In this document: positions 23,388-35,252 of the stretch, one piece after another
Layout of the letters: the number at the start of each line of letters is the position of its first letter
How positions within the stretch are numbered: position 1 is the stretch's first letter
Origin: Beroe forskalii
Taxonomy: Eukaryota; Ctenophora; Nuda; Beroida; Beroidae
DNA length: 64,000 nucleotides
Direction of reading: 5' to 3'
Assembly: GCA_011033025.1 (NCBI GenBank)
Contig: WFMF01000004.1
Location: forward strand, 1,860,001 to 1,924,000
Notes under the pieces: generated by a model
Told to the model about the DNA's origin: nothing
Seen by the model: the letters and a program-made list of their open reading frames with translations, nothing else
Database searches by the model: none
Position numbers and translations under genes: made by a program

Positions 23388-24429
23388 TATTACCCTGCAA
23401 TATACGTATCAATCAAAGTAGACGGTTTGAAACTTAAGTATTCGAACTCAATGTTTTATGAATAATGGGTACACTATTTCATAATTGAAACAGGCGAGAA
23501 TTTTGGACAAATTTGCCAGTGATTTGTAAAAGTCAGAATCACATCATCATCGTATCGGGGTCAATTCAGCGAATAAGTTCAAAAGTCCAAAATGATACAA
23601 CCAGCGCCCAGCATTGATACATACTGTTAGTGTATGACGTAGTGTATGTATATGTACTTAACAAAAAATTAGTTTTGATCTTTCATTGCCATAGAAAAAT
23701 GAACCATGAAAGTTAAGTACTCAAAGGAAAACAAAACAATTCACACCACAAACATTAATAACAACTGACTCGAGAGCTACAATCTTATGCGGTTCTCGTA
23801 TAGAATCTGCCCTTAAAGAAAAACACGATCACATGTGAATGTAGTCAGCTAAATCTTTAGAGTGCATCAAAATGTATTATGTACTCCTCAGTTGAACAAT
23901 AAGTTTTGTGCCATAATCATTATCTTCATCCCGATCTTAAATAAGTAACGAACACTGACAGATAGGAATGACGGCGCACAGAAATAATGTAGTTGAATTT
24001 GATAAAACGGAGCAATACACCCTATATACCTATATATGGCGCCACAAGTATGCGTTATATCTCTAACACTAGATAAATAAACATTGAAACACAGATGGAG
24101 TTATCAAGCCCGTCTGGGTGGCGCCATTTAGGTGTATACGATAGTGTTCCTTCTATCTATTTTATCTTTATCTTTTGTTGCCCTATAATATCGTTTAGAT
24201 ATATCGTAGTTTATACATTGTGCTCGTATTTACTTTATCTTGTGCTACCGAGTGTGCCATGAAGAATATAACATATATCGTACCGAACATTTTGGGCTCC
24301 TTATCGCTATTTCATCTTGTTTTACAGTATATATATACGGTTAAGAATAGATTATATCGAATCATTCTAAATATGAAAAGTGCGATAACAGATATCATGG
24401 GAGCTTATTATTCTCCTATTTAAATCCGG

Positions 24430-24481
24430 ACAGAGATAGCAGAGATAGCAGAGGTAGCAGAGATAGCAGAGATAGCAGAGG
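24430..24481 (+). repeat. Minisatellite, 9-bp unit AGAGATAGC
   Basis: About six units of (C)AGAGATAG/CAGAGGTAG, ending in a T-run. It lies inside the nested element 22938-25658. Confidence 0.8.
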
Positions 24482-24570
24482 TTTTTTTTATAGAATCGTG
24501 CGAATGGCCGTTTCAGAAAATTGGTAGTAATTCAACAGTAGTAATTCAACAGCTGGGAATGGTAATCAGC

Positions 24571-25281
24571 CATGGCGGAAGATGAAAATTATTGCGGGGG
24601 CCGAAATTTCCGAAAAAAATCAATTTTACAAATTTAATTATTCGATTATTCAATTAGCAATAAGTAACACAGTTCATACAAGTACGACAGTTGAAACTTG
24701 CAAATTATTGAAACGTTCTTTCACAATAAATTGATATGGAGTGTACAGTGGTATGCATAATGCAACAAGAAGGGCTGAAATCAACTCAGAGAGTAGCCTG
24801 TTAGACTAAACAGTATTTTTATGCACAAACCACGGCACAGATTAAGTGTGTAATCCAATCAGCCATTTTTATCGTGACTAGGCAAAAATATATCAATAGC
24901 TGTTACTTAACCACACAAACAAGTGACAAATGACAATTATTGACCATGTTTTGATAGACACACTCTTGAGAGGGAGTAAATTTCAAGTCCAAACCGTCAA
25001 AGGCTATATTACTGCGGATTGACTAGCTGGTAATTCGATTATCCCAACTTATCGCAGATTGCCTTCTATTATCTATAGACATTATGGCTAATTGGGGTCA
25101 CTTCCTATATAATGTTTGTTTTCATTTCATCCACAAAATGGTTTATCAGAGATAACTGATTAACTGACATGATGACATGACAAATTTTTCTAAATTTTTG
25201 TGGGGGCCAAAGAGCATCATGGCCCCCATTCTCCGAAAATTGTGGGGGCCATGGCCCCTCGGCCCCCGTGCTTCCGCCATG
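24571..25281. mobile_element. Third-level nested element, ends CATGGCGGAAG
   Basis: Perfect 11-bp inverted ends CATGGCGGAAG / CTTCCGCCATG, each followed inwards by GGGGGCC-rich blocks and a TCCGAAAA word. About 0.71 kb, no transposase. The flanks on both sides are degenerate copies of AGTAATTCAACAG, consistent with insertion into that repeat. No clear target duplication. Confidence 0.65.
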
Positions 25282-25848
25282 CATGATAGTGATTCAACTT
25301 TTGAATAGTAATTCAACAGTTGAGGTATAGTAATTACACACTTGACAGTAATTCAACTGCTGGGTACGGTGATATTACATGATTAATATTGCTCAAAAAT
25401 TCGAAAAGTAATTACACTGCAGGGTAATAATATTGGAAATTCTACTACATTGATCACCTCAGTGATATTGACCTTTCTGAAGTTCGGATTTATTCCCAAA
25501 AGTTACCTTATTTTTTCGAATTTGAAAACAAGGCGAAAATCCCCTTATTTAATTTGGGGTACGAAATTTGGGGATTTTTGAGAAAAATCCCCATATTTTC
25601 GAACCCCCAAAATTTCGATCCCCGGAATTATTGTCCCATGTTATTTTGTCTTGTAAGGTATTTATTGGCTATAATTTCCGATTTGATAACATGAAACATG
25701 CGTGATTAGGTATGATATTGCCTCGATTGTTTTTATAGCCCGTGTACCTTCCTATTTGATCTAAATGTGATGTTTTGCGTACCTAATGTTTTTGTTTGAT
25801 TTTAGAGGCAATGGTAAAGGCACAGTTTTTGCTTGAGCAATGATGTAC

Positions 25849-26269
25849 CTTATTGGCCTTTATTTAACCGGCCCTTAAGGACAAAAACGACTTTCAAATT
25901 TTTGTCCAAAGGGCCGGTTAAAAAAAAGGCCGGTTAAAGTGGGGCCGGTCAAATTAAAGGCCAATTAATTTAGGTCAAATGAAACTTTTATGACTTGGCT
26001 TAAATTCACTTGAGCGTCATAACATAACACGTTAATGACCTAAAATATAATATTAGACCGGGATTTGTGTCTTTTGATGCAATTTATTGAATATAAAAGG
26101 CTTTTAGTGGTCATTTCAGAGCATAAAATCCTTGATGTGGCAACCACCAGAAAAATTTTTGTCCAAGGGGCCGGTTAAAAAGGTTCAAAATTGATCCATT
26201 TTTTGTCCATAGGGCCGGTTAAAAAAAAGGCCGGTTAAAAAAAAGGCCGGCTAAATAAAGGCCAATAAG
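25849..26269. mobile_element. 421-bp MITE, CCTTATTGGCC ends (family D), with empty site
   Basis: Inverted ends CTTATTGGCCTTTATTTAAC... and ...AAATAAAGGCCAATAAG. The interior repeats GGGCCGGTTAAAA and TTTTTGTCCAAAGG. Flanked by GTAC on both sides (25845-25848, 26270-26273). The second host copy near 50806 has the uninterrupted site ATGATGTACATTGTAC. The duplication can be read as GTAC, or as TA with CCTTA termini like the other families. Confidence 0.88.
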
Positions 26270-27038
26270 GTACATTGTACAGACTACACACTACAGTTTC
26301 AGTGAAGTGTGAACGCACCTCGATTCTTTTATTCATTTTCAATCTCAGGGTTGAAAAATTCATGCTCCTGAGACCTTAACCTGTACAGTATTTGGTCGTA
26401 GATGTATGAACTACACATTTAAGTTCAATAATGATCACTGTCTTGATAGTCCAGTAGTTCACAAAGGCACTTGACAACTGATCCATATTACTCGTGATCG
26501 TTTACAGATGACTGAACTACCCTCAAGTCACGCAGGAGGCTGTCACTTCACGTTTTATCATCATTTCCAAATCATTTTGCTTTGAATAAAATCATTCAAT
26601 GTGGATGATGTGGTAAATTTGGAGGTTGGACTTAGGAGCCGGACTGCTCTATGCCACTAAACTCAAAATGTGTCATGAAATGCCGTGCCAAAGTCCAACG
26701 CTACCATCAGCTCATTAAGGAGAAATGGGTCAAGAGTATTCGTAAGACCCCTCCAGAGTGGTCGTAGGATTTTTCGTAACTTGGCATAAATTACGAACTG
26801 ACTTAGGAGCATTCTTTGACTTACGCACACTCTTATTAGGGTCACGCACCCTCACGCAGTGAATCACGCACACTTAAGAAGGATTTTAGGGAGTACTCGT
26901 AAATGTCCAAGAGTAATCGCAAATCGCTTCACTTAAGAAGAAGGGTCCGAGTTTCATGGACAAAATTCTTGTAGAGTATTCGTAAATGTCACGTGACAGT
27001 GTTCGTAAGTGTATCAAAATGCGTTCATGGAAGACCCC

Positions 27039-28030
27039 CAGTGTGATAATTATCGATATATCACTCCTTTATAGGACTACTGAACAGTGGCGGAATAATA
27101 GAGCAGAAAATCGTTAAATAAATTGTTGATTTTATGAAGGAGCACTCGATAATCTATAAAAACGTTGAATTCGGACGAGGGTCGTCAGACCCGAGTGGGA
27201 GGGAGTACTGTTTTGTCGGGTAATAATACAATTAACAAACTCATGGATCGTGTGATATCGAAAATTGTCAAACTCGGCTGACGCCTCGTGTGATAATTTT
27301 CGATATAAAACTCCCATTCGTTTGTTAATCGTACATTATATTATATGAACCATTGTATGTGCATTCATATATAACGTAACTATGCAAGGTCATTTCATAT
27401 GTATTTATGTAATATCATTCCAATAAATCATGCTTAAAAGGATTATATGATTTTTTCCTGTTCCCAATCGCGTTTTTGTTTTACAAAAAGGCATTGAGAA
27501 TAGGTTAGCAGAGATCGTGTATTTTGGGGTTGTGTGTATACTACCTTTACGCGTACTGTTAAATCTGAAATAGGTGGTGTGCTGCGCGCGACAAAAGTTG
27601 GTCGTCGTCGTCGTCGTATGCTCCATTATACCCCTCCTAAGCTTGTTTTAGTGACCGTGTAAGTTTGCTTATACGGTCTCCACTGAATTACAGTGAGAAA
27701 TAGGTTTAAATGAAATTTGATTTTATAAAGGAGCACTCAAAAATCTACTTAAGCGTTGAATCCAGACGAGGGTCGTCAGACCCGAGTGGGAAGAAATACT
27801 GTTGTTTGGTCGGATAATAGTAGGTCCCAGCTGTTTCCGGTCGGGGTATAATCCGGTTCCATGATCTCAGCTGTGACCGTATACCTTCGATAATGAACTC
27901 GGCACGCCTCGTCCATTATCCAACTTACACAGTCTCGGCTGTCGCCTCGACCATGTAAGTTGCGGTATACGGTCACCACTTCGACATGTAACCGCTTAAT
28001 ATCTTGCATCCAACTGCTCCTTTATAATAT
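27039..28030. repeat. Pair of related GC-skewed repeats with CGAGGGTCGTCAGACCCGAG palindromes
   Basis: About 27110-27310 and 27715-27960 share GATTTTATRAAGGAGCACTC, then CGTTGAAT followed by the palindrome CGAGGGTCGTCAGACCCGAG, and end in CGGCTGACGCCTCG / CGGCTGTCGCCTCG. Between them, 27338-27453 continues the dispersed repeat copy 2. No coding content is recognised. Confidence 0.6.
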
Positions 28031-28040
28031 CACTCGCGTC

Positions 28041-28132
28041 AGAGTAGCTTGGTGTAGTGGCATCCTTTGCATTGTGGGCTACAGCTAGCTAACTGGGCTG
28101 CTTAGTAGGTATTTGAGTTCAATGCTCGGTAA
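28041..28132 (+). other. tRNA-like segment (possible SINE head)
   Basis: TAGCTTGGTGTAGTGG resembles a pol III A box, and GAGTTCAATGC about 55 bp downstream resembles a B box. I could not fold a convincing cloverleaf with CCA-end pairing, so this is at best a tRNA-derived relic. Confidence 0.25.
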
Positions 28133-28528
28133 ATTCTTTTTTCAAAAATTCTACAATTATTTAATCATCAAATCAAAACAATATCAATTTTCACGGAATC
28201 AATCAAATAATTGATTTGATTTCAATCACACAGTCATTTGGCTATGTTTAAGTAGCGGGCAATTCGGCCAATTTACAATGGGCAGTATTTGTGCAATCAG
28301 TAACGAATGATCTAAAGAATTGACTTGAGAAAAGTACAACATGTTCGAGTTTGTCTCGGTTCGTGATTGATAATAATGATATATCTGAATCTTTTATCTT
28401 GGTCAGTAATCATACTGTGTATCTCAATCTTGAAATTATCAAGGCGGGGCACAATAATATCGAACATTACAATGGTTTGATATCTGCAACACCACACAAA
28501 AGAAATGGAGTTAATGTTTTCGGGCAAT
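28133..28528. other. Non-coding interval before the satellite array
   Basis: Nothing recognised. AT-rich, with TCAAATCAAAACAATATCAA-like runs. Confidence 0.35.
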
Positions 28529-30868
28529 TGGAACAAAAGTGGAACAAAATTGGAACAAAATTTGGACAAAATGGTGACATATATCCAGAGCTATAAAATA
28601 GCTTGAATTATTGTACCAACTGTTCAAATAAGTCATATAGGCTCTGAACTTATAGTTCAAGTGAATTTTAGTTGTAGGATAGCCACCGCTGTGCCACCAA
28701 TAGCCGCCAAAGCCACCTACCCGTATATGCGTATATACCTGTGATTTCTCGCCTCATGTATCGTCATATGACACTGATAGGGACCTAAATGCATAGTCTA
28801 GGTGTATTACAGTTGATTTGGAACGATTTTCCGTTCTGGGAATCCATGTACATCGATATATGCTCTTGGAACAAAAGTGGAACAAAATTTGGACAAAATG
28901 GTGACATACTCTGCAAAATTTGGACAAAATGGTGACATATATCCAGAGCTATAAAATAGCTTGAATTATTGTACCAACTGTTCAATTAAGTCATTTAGGC
29001 TCTGAACTTATAGTTCAAGTGAATTTTAGTTGTTGGATAGCCACTGCTGTGCCACCAATAGCCGCCAAAGCCACCTACCCGTATATGCGTATATACCTGT
29101 GATTTCTCGCCTCATGTATCGTCATATGACACTGATAGGGACCTAAATGCATAGTCTAGGTGTATTACAGTTGATTTGGAACGATTTTCCGTTCTGGGAA
29201 TCCATGTACATCGATATATGCTCTTGGAACAAAAGTGGAACAAAATTTGGACAAAATGGTGACATACTCTGCAAAATTTGGACAGAATGGTGACATATAT
29301 CCAGAGCTATAAAATAGCTTGAATTATTGTACCAACTGTTCAATTAAGTCATATAGGCTCTGAACTTATAGTTCAAGTGAATTTTAGTTGTAGGATAGCC
29401 ACTGCTGTGCCACCAATAGCCGCCAAAGCCACCTACCCGTATATGCGTATATACCTGTGATTTCTCGCCTCATGTATCGTCATATGACACTGATAGGGAC
29501 CTAAATGCATAGTCTAGGTGTATTACAATTGATTTGGAACGATTTTCCGTTCTGGGAATCAATGTACATCGATATATGCTCTTGGAACAAAAGTGGAACA
29601 AAATTTGGACAAAATGGTGACATACTCTGCAAAATTTGGACAAAATGGTGACATATATCCAGAGCTATAAAATAGCCTGAATTATTGTACCAACTGTTCA
29701 AATAAGTCATATAGGCTCTGAAATTATAGTTCAAGTGAATTTTAGTTGTAGGATAGCCACCGCTGTGCCACCAATAGCCGCCAGAGCCACCTACCCGTAT
29801 ATGCGTATATACCTGTGATTTCTCGCCTCATGTATCGTCATATGACACTGATAGGGACCTAAATGCATAGTCTAGGTGTATTACAATTGATTTGGAACGA
29901 TTTTCCGTTCTGAGAATCCATGTACGTCGATGTATGCTCTTGGAACAAAAGTGGAACAAAATTTGGACAAAATGGTGACATATATCCAGAGCTATAAAAT
30001 AGCTTGAATTATTGTACCAACTGTTCAAATAAGTCATTATGGCTCTGAACTCATTGTTCTAGTGAGTTTTAGTTTTGGTCAAAGACACCCCAGTGCCACC
30101 AAATAGCCACCGGAGACTAGCCATTTAGGTCTCTTTCAGTGTCCTACGACGATTCATGAGGCGAGAAATCACAGGTATATACGCAAATACGGGTAGGTGG
30201 CTTTGGCGGCTATTGATGACACTGGGGGCCTATCCTACAACTAAAACTCATTTAAACTATGAGTTAAGAGCCTATATGACTTATTTGAACAGTTGGTACA
30301 ATAATTCAAGCTATTTTATAGCTCTGGATATATGTCACCATTTTGTCCAAATTTTGTTCCACTTTTGTTCCAAGAGCATACATCGACGTACATGGATTCT
30401 CAGAACGGAAAATCGTTCCAAATCTATTGTAATACACCTAGACTAGCCATTTAGGTCCCTATCAGTGTCATATGACGATTCATGAGGCGAGAAATCACAG
30501 GTATATACGCTTATACGGGTAAGTGGCTTTGGCGGCTATTGGTGGCACAGTGGTGGCTATCCTACAACTAAAACTTACTTGAACTATGAATTCAGAGCCT
30601 AAATGACTTAATTTGACAGTTGGTACAATACTTCAAGCCATTTTATAGCTCTGGATATATGTCACCATTTTGTCCAAATTTCGCAGAGTATGTCACCATT
30701 TTGTCCAAATTTTGTTCCACTTTTGTTCCAAGAGCATATATCGACGTACATGGAATATGGATTTTCAGAACGGAAAATCGTTCCAAATCTATTGTAATAC
30801 ACCTAGACTAGCCATTTAGGTCCCTATCAGTGTCATATGATGATTCATGAGGCGAGAAATCACAGGTA
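28529..30868. repeat. 358-bp satellite array that switches orientation
   Basis: The anchor CATAGTCTAGGTGTATTAC recurs at 28790, 29148, 29506 and 29864, giving an exact 358-bp period. Units contain GCCACCAATAGCCGCC, CCCGTATATGCGTATATACC and AAAATTTGGACAAAATGGTG. Near 30110 the array flips, and reverse-complement units run from about 30120 to 30868. A related reverse unit continues at 35713-35930 beyond the LINE. Short open frames in the units are not conserved as proteins. Confidence 0.92.
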
Positions 30869-30923
30869 CATACATTTACATTTTGATACATTTTGAAGGG
30901 TTTAGCAGGGATCGCAGTTGGGA

Positions 30924-32961
30924 TCAGTGATGTCCACGTACTCCATTTCCTCGTTCACAGCTCCAGTCGAGTAAGGAGTTGCTGTTTGGAGGTGTGTAAC
31001 CCGGAACCGGTGGCTTATCCGGGTATTGGGCGAGGAATTCTCCCAGGGCTATCTTGAATGCCTCTAGCTCCTTCACCGTGTTGACTTGCTTCGGGAGCAA
31101 GTTCCAGAGCCGAGCAGATTTTACCCCAAATGAATTGTCATATGCAGTTGACACCGAGCGCTGTGCCTTGTAATTGAATGGTAGAATTTTTGCTCGGACT
31201 CCAAGAGGTTCATTGCAGTAGAATTCCAAATTTGTGCTGTTCGGGCCTTTTCTTGCAGAATCTTCCATGTGTGGATAATGGTGTATCGTTCTCTTCTGCG
31301 TTGGAGAGACATCAGCCTTAGCTTCTTCAGACGATCCCAGTAATCCATATCCTTAGTCCCAGCAATGCGTTTGCAAAGTGTCGCTGGATTGATTCCACTG
31401 CTTGAATGTCCTTTATCAGATGAGGTCCCAGACAGGGCAACAGTACTCCAATCTACTCCTCACTAAGGACTTGAAGAGGGTCAGCATTGTCAGTTCAGAT
31501 CTATCCCGGAAAGTCCCTAGGACCCACGATGCCATTTTTCGGGAGTCTGTGACAACATTGTTCACCTGCAGAGTCCAGCTACAATCATCGGTAATGAGGA
31601 TACCAAGATCTCTTTACGGATGATGTCGGTTGCAGGATGTTACCATCAGAAGTTGTGTACTGTCTCAGCTCTGCAGTGAAGGGTAGATTGCTCAGGAGGT
31701 AAGAGTTGTTGAGGCAGAAGTTCATGACCTCGAACTTATCCTGGTGGAGCACCATATTGTTGTTCAGCGACCAACTGACAACTTGATCCAGATCATTCTG
31801 TAGCAAACCCTTACATAACATGGTAATAATCTGGTGCAGGAGCTTGGTGTCGTCAGCAAAGCGAGTGGTTTTGATGAGGCCATCTTGATGATCATGTCCA
31901 CCACGTAGAGAATGAAGAATATCGGTCCCAACACGGTGCCCTGAGGGACGCCACTTTCCACGTTAGCAAACTCTGATTTATTCCCATCAACCACCACGGC
32001 TTGACGCCTGTTTGAGGAAGTCTTCTATCCAGTTTAAGAGCTTGCCTTTGATGCCGTAATGCTCCAATTTGGCTAGAAGTATGCGATGGTCTACCTTGTC
32101 AAAAGCTTTGCTGTAATCCAGATAGATGACATCAACCTCGTTACCCTCATTTAGGCTCTTAAGTATGTAGTCCACATGTTCAAGAAGCTGAGTCAAGCAG
32201 CTTCTTGTTTTTCTGAAACCGTGTTGGCTGTCCGGGAGAATGCCACTAGTTTCAAGGTGATCTACTAGTGCGTTGCGGATAACCCTCTCGAATACCTTTA
32301 TGAGATGGGATGTAATGGAAACAGGGCGGTAATTCGCAGGGTCAGTCTTATTGCCTTTCTTGAAGATCGGCGTGATGTACTGCAACTTCAGCTCTGCTGG
32401 AATCTTGCCCTGAGCTAATGAACTATTCCATAGTAGCCAGAGTGGGGCAGATAGGGTGTCTTTGCAGCTACACAGGATCTTAGCTGGGATGTCGTCATCC
32501 GGTGCTGCAGAGTAAGGGTCTAGCTCTCCAATAGCTGCAAGTATGTCCTCAACTGAGAACTCAATGTCACACAGCAATTCTGTTGCCGGTTCACCCAGTG
32601 CTGCTACACATGCTTTGGGGTCCACATTAGCTGGGTCACTGAACACACTGGTATACTGGGACTGGAGGATATCTGCTTTCTCCACTGGATCTGTGCTGAG
32701 GGATCCACATACCTTCCTTAGCGGTGCAACACTCGACTTGCATTTGGCATACTTCTTCGCATAGCTGAAAAAGTATTTTGGGTTGTTTCTTGATAGTACC
32801 CACTGCATAGGACTCCCGCTGGTTTAGCTGAGAAAGAATTTCATCTTTTATTGCATAAGATATCAGACTAACTTCTTTTTCAAGCCCAGGTATTAGCATG
32901 GAAGAGGGGTTGTTGACACTCAAGTTGTCTATCTTCCTGTTAAGCTTTCTTCTCTTCATTT
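30924..32961 (-). pseudogene. LINE ORF2, reverse transcriptase part, frameshifted
   Basis: Successive frames give KLQYITPIFKKGNKTDPANY (palm start), FRKTRSCLTQLLEHV, DVIYLDYSKAFDKVDH, GVPQGTVLGPIFFILYVVDM, the FADDTKLL catalytic box near 31865, then the C-terminal tail DRLKKLRLMSLQRRRERY, KSARLWNLLPKQVN and PDKPPVPGYTPPNSNS. Frame changes near 32820, 31995, 31880 and 31260 are needed to read it through. It belongs with the CR1/L2/Jockey-like group. The final PPVPGYT motif also occurs in the LINE fragment near 37890. Confidence 0.88.
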
Positions 32962-33960
32962 TCAGGGAGTTAAGTTTTGGTACTGAGGATCTAAAGCCAT
33001 TTGATTTCCGCCAGTCTTCTTAGGGGGAGCCATCAGTAGGGTAACCTGTAGGACAGTCAAAACTATGAGGTTCTTGAAAAGTGTGCCATCTGAATCTTCC
33101 TCATCATCACATATCATCTTCAGGTGATGCCAGTCTATCTCTCTCAACATGTCATTCATAGCGTCGAAGTTGCTGTGGTGGAAGTTAACTGCCCTAAATG
33201 AGTGTGGGTCTATGACAACTTCTTGGTCATCCGTGAGTGAGATAGGGTTGTGGCCAATCAGGCCTTCTACTAGCAGGTGGTCTGAAACACCAACCAAGAG
33301 CGGTTTGCCAACCTTGATTTCCACTACAGTTTGAGTGTTGTTGGTAAGGATGAGGTCAAGGGTGTTTGTTCCTCGTGTGGGTTCCATGACGAGCTGATTT
33401 AGGAAATTACAGTCCATGAAGTCACGGAGTTGATGGCAGGCTTGTGTGGAGGGGCCAGAGTCTATAGTGCCGGTTGTCCAGTTATATTCTGGTAGGTTGA
33501 AATCTCCTATGAGATAGATATCTGGGACTCTGTTATCAGATGAGTGTACGTCGAAACAGTTCTGTAACTCAGCCATCAGTTTTGCGAAGTCTGCATAAGA
33601 TGAGTCTGATGGACGGTACAAAACACCTACGATTGTATGAAGTGATGTAATGTATACAACCACCAAGTTATTGCAGTTGTCCCTGAAGCTGTATTCTGCA
33701 GTAACTGTGAGCTGTTTGTGCACGTATAGGATACATCCACCTCCTGTTCGCTCCTTTCTGTCTGATCTGAAGCTCTCGTAACCCGGTATTTCCACCTGTG
33801 CGTCAGTAAAGTGAGGACGAAGCCATGACTCAGTGATACCGAAGAAGAGTGTTGGTGGGGAGCTTTGGTTCTCTAGCAGGGTACTTTGGAGGTAGGGCAG
33901 CTTCCATCTCGTGTCTCCCGTGGCTGCCGGGGAGATACTTCTTGCGTTTAGCAGAAGTAG
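32962..33960 (-). pseudogene. LINE ORF2, apurinic-type endonuclease part
   Basis: Begins with the typical LLLLNARSIS overlapping the ORF1 stop, then GITESWLRPHF, GGGCILYVHKQL, VGVLYRPSDSS, YLIGDFNLPEYNW, GTNTLDLILTN and VGVSDHLLVE. These cover the expected catalytic N, E, D/N, D and SDH positions, so the endonuclease looks intact. The frame is open upstream to about 34291 inside ORF1 but has no ATG until the AKLMAEL segment, so ORF2 would need reinitiation, frameshifting or a non-AUG start. A 1-base frameshift near 32965 separates it from the reverse transcriptase. Confidence 0.85.
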
Positions 33961-35252
33961 CCTGGAAACTGAGCTGGGAAGCTCTGCTGGTTCTGGAAGG
34001 GTGCAGTCGGGAGGCCGGTTAGAGACTGCAATGGCTGTGCTGGCATGAATCGCTGAGGGGGTTGTGCAGACTGTCTCATCTGCTCCTGAACCATTGAGGG
34101 CAGGGACGACTGGAGCTCCAGTATCCTCTCCGACATCTGTCCTATGATCCCCTCCTTCATGTTCCCCAGGAGCTGCAATAAAAAAGCACTCGGCTCTTCT
34201 ACAGTCACAGATTGGGCGGCTCGAGCCACGTTGGCGTAGCTCTGCTTGATGGTTGGTGGGAACGGGGTCGTAAGTGAGGCATAACTGTCAAACCTCATCT
34301 TCAGCCCAGCTTTGTTGACTTGAACCTGTGGGGCTGATTCCCGTGGTGCCTCCTCTTTGCTTCTGCGGGTAAATTTGAGGTGATCAAATTTGCAGTCTCT
34401 GTTGAAACATTCTCGCTTTGTGAGTGAGTCTCTGCAAATCCTCGGGTGGTAATACTTGCAGTTTTGGCCTTTAACACACCCTAAGCGTTTGTTGTCACCA
34501 TGCTTGCAAAAGCGGAAACATCGTGGCGGGTGACTTTTTTCACAGGGCTTCCCGTTAATGAGTTTTTTCCCTGTGAGACCATGAGGACAGTTCCTGGCCT
34601 TGTAAGCATTGCAGATTTGGGTGGGGTTATTCTGCAGGTTCTGTCGGTTCCTCCTGGGACTTCCTCTTTCCTCCTCTGCTTGAGGAGGATCATCATCTTC
34701 TTCCTCTTCTTCTTCCTCCGCGTCTTCAGCCGCTAATTCCTCCTCTGCAGGGGGCTCAGCTGGAGTGTTGGCAGTAACGGGTAGAAGTGACAGGTTGTTT
34801 TTTTTCAGGCAGCCTGAACACAACCATACCATTCCAAGGAGTCGAAGGGTTTCAGGAACTTCGTTCAACGCTTCGAAGCGTTCCTGGACCTTGGGGCAGT
34901 TGTGTGAGCCCTGAAGGCACAGCTGACACGTAAGAAGTGGCTTGTCCGTCAGCTTGTTAGCGTAATTGTCCCCGCAGTCATTACACTGTGTCTCGAAGAG
35001 GGCTTCTATCTTCAAGATAATCCTGTCACAAAGAACAGTCAGGTTCTTGTACAGCTTCTTGTTAGCTGCTCCACGCACAGTGAAACCAAGGAAAGTGGCA
35101 GCAGCTTCAAGATGGTTGGCATCGAACTTCTTCAAGTTTTGCAGGTTCCCGTTGTAAGTGGCATCATAGTTGTATGCGGAAACAACTTTCTTTGAGAGGG
35201 GGTCTGCTCGGTTAAGAAGATCGCCAATGGCCACCTTGTGAGATTCGGCCAT
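33948..35252 (-). CDS. LINE ORF1 protein with PHD-like and three CCCH zinc fingers
   Basis: 434-residue open frame without breaks, from ATG (MAESHKVAIG) to TAA. Residues about 90-148 form a C4-H-C3 pattern (C90, C93, C109, C112, H117, C119, C145, C148), like a PHD finger. An acidic run of E and D follows at about 170-195. Three CCCH-type fingers follow: C214-C222-C237-H241, C249-C259-C265-H269 and C273-C282-C287-H291; the last two have canonical spacing. The C-terminal third is Q/P-rich. By analogy with other LINE ORF1 proteins it would bind the element RNA (inference). Its last bases overlap the ORF2 frame. Confidence 0.85.
   Translation of the reverse strand: MAESHKVAIGDLLNRADPLSKKVVSAYNYDATYNGNLQNLKKFDANHLEAAATFLGFTVRGAANKKLYKNLTVLCDRIILKIEALFETQCNDCGDNYANKLTDKPLLTCQLCLQGSHNCPKVQERFEALNEVPETLRLLGMVWLCSGCLKKNNLSLLPVTANTPAEPPAEEELAAEDAEEEEEEEDDDPPQAEEERGSPRRNRQNLQNNPTQICNAYKARNCPHGLTGKKLINGKPCEKSHPPRCFRFCKHGDNKRLGCVKGQNCKYYHPRICRDSLTKRECFNRDCKFDHLKFTRRSKEEAPRESAPQVQVNKAGLKMRFDSYASLTTPFPPTIKQSYANVARAAQSVTVEEPSAFLLQLLGNMKEGIIGQMSERILELQSSLPSMVQEQMRQSAQPPQRFMPAQPLQSLTGLPTAPFQNQQSFPAQFPGYFC

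Larger units (their letters stand above)
22938..25658. mobile_element. Nested 2.7-kb element, CCTTACGAGAC ends (family B)
   Basis: Inserted inside the 22282-27038 element and absent from the second copy of that host near 50940. Ends CCTTACGAGAC... and ...GTCTTGTAAGG are flanked by TA. The terminal 100 bp match the 490-bp element at 53670-54159 (GGTACGAAATTTGGGGATTT), so this is a larger relative of that MITE. The word ATTGGCTA occurs both just left and 5 bp right of it, while the empty copy has it once. The interior holds a compound hairpin, a minisatellite and a third-level insertion. No transposase seen. Confidence 0.82.
22282..27038. mobile_element. Composite transposon with GGGGTCTTCCATGAA ends (host of a nest)
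   Basis: Ends GGGGTCTTCCATGAA and its reverse complement. Both terminal 250-bp zones carry many copies of GAGTA(C/T)TCGTAA-type words, which resemble transposase-binding repeats. Removing the inserted 22938-25658 and 25849-26269 elements leaves about 1.6 kb, which corresponds to a second copy at 50217-51565 (reverse orientation). No transposase recognised. The target duplication is unclear. Confidence 0.82.

Noticed and set aside
28529..30868. CRISPR-like regular repeat
   Set aside because: The 358-bp units are contiguous near-identical copies without unique spacers, in an animal-type genome.
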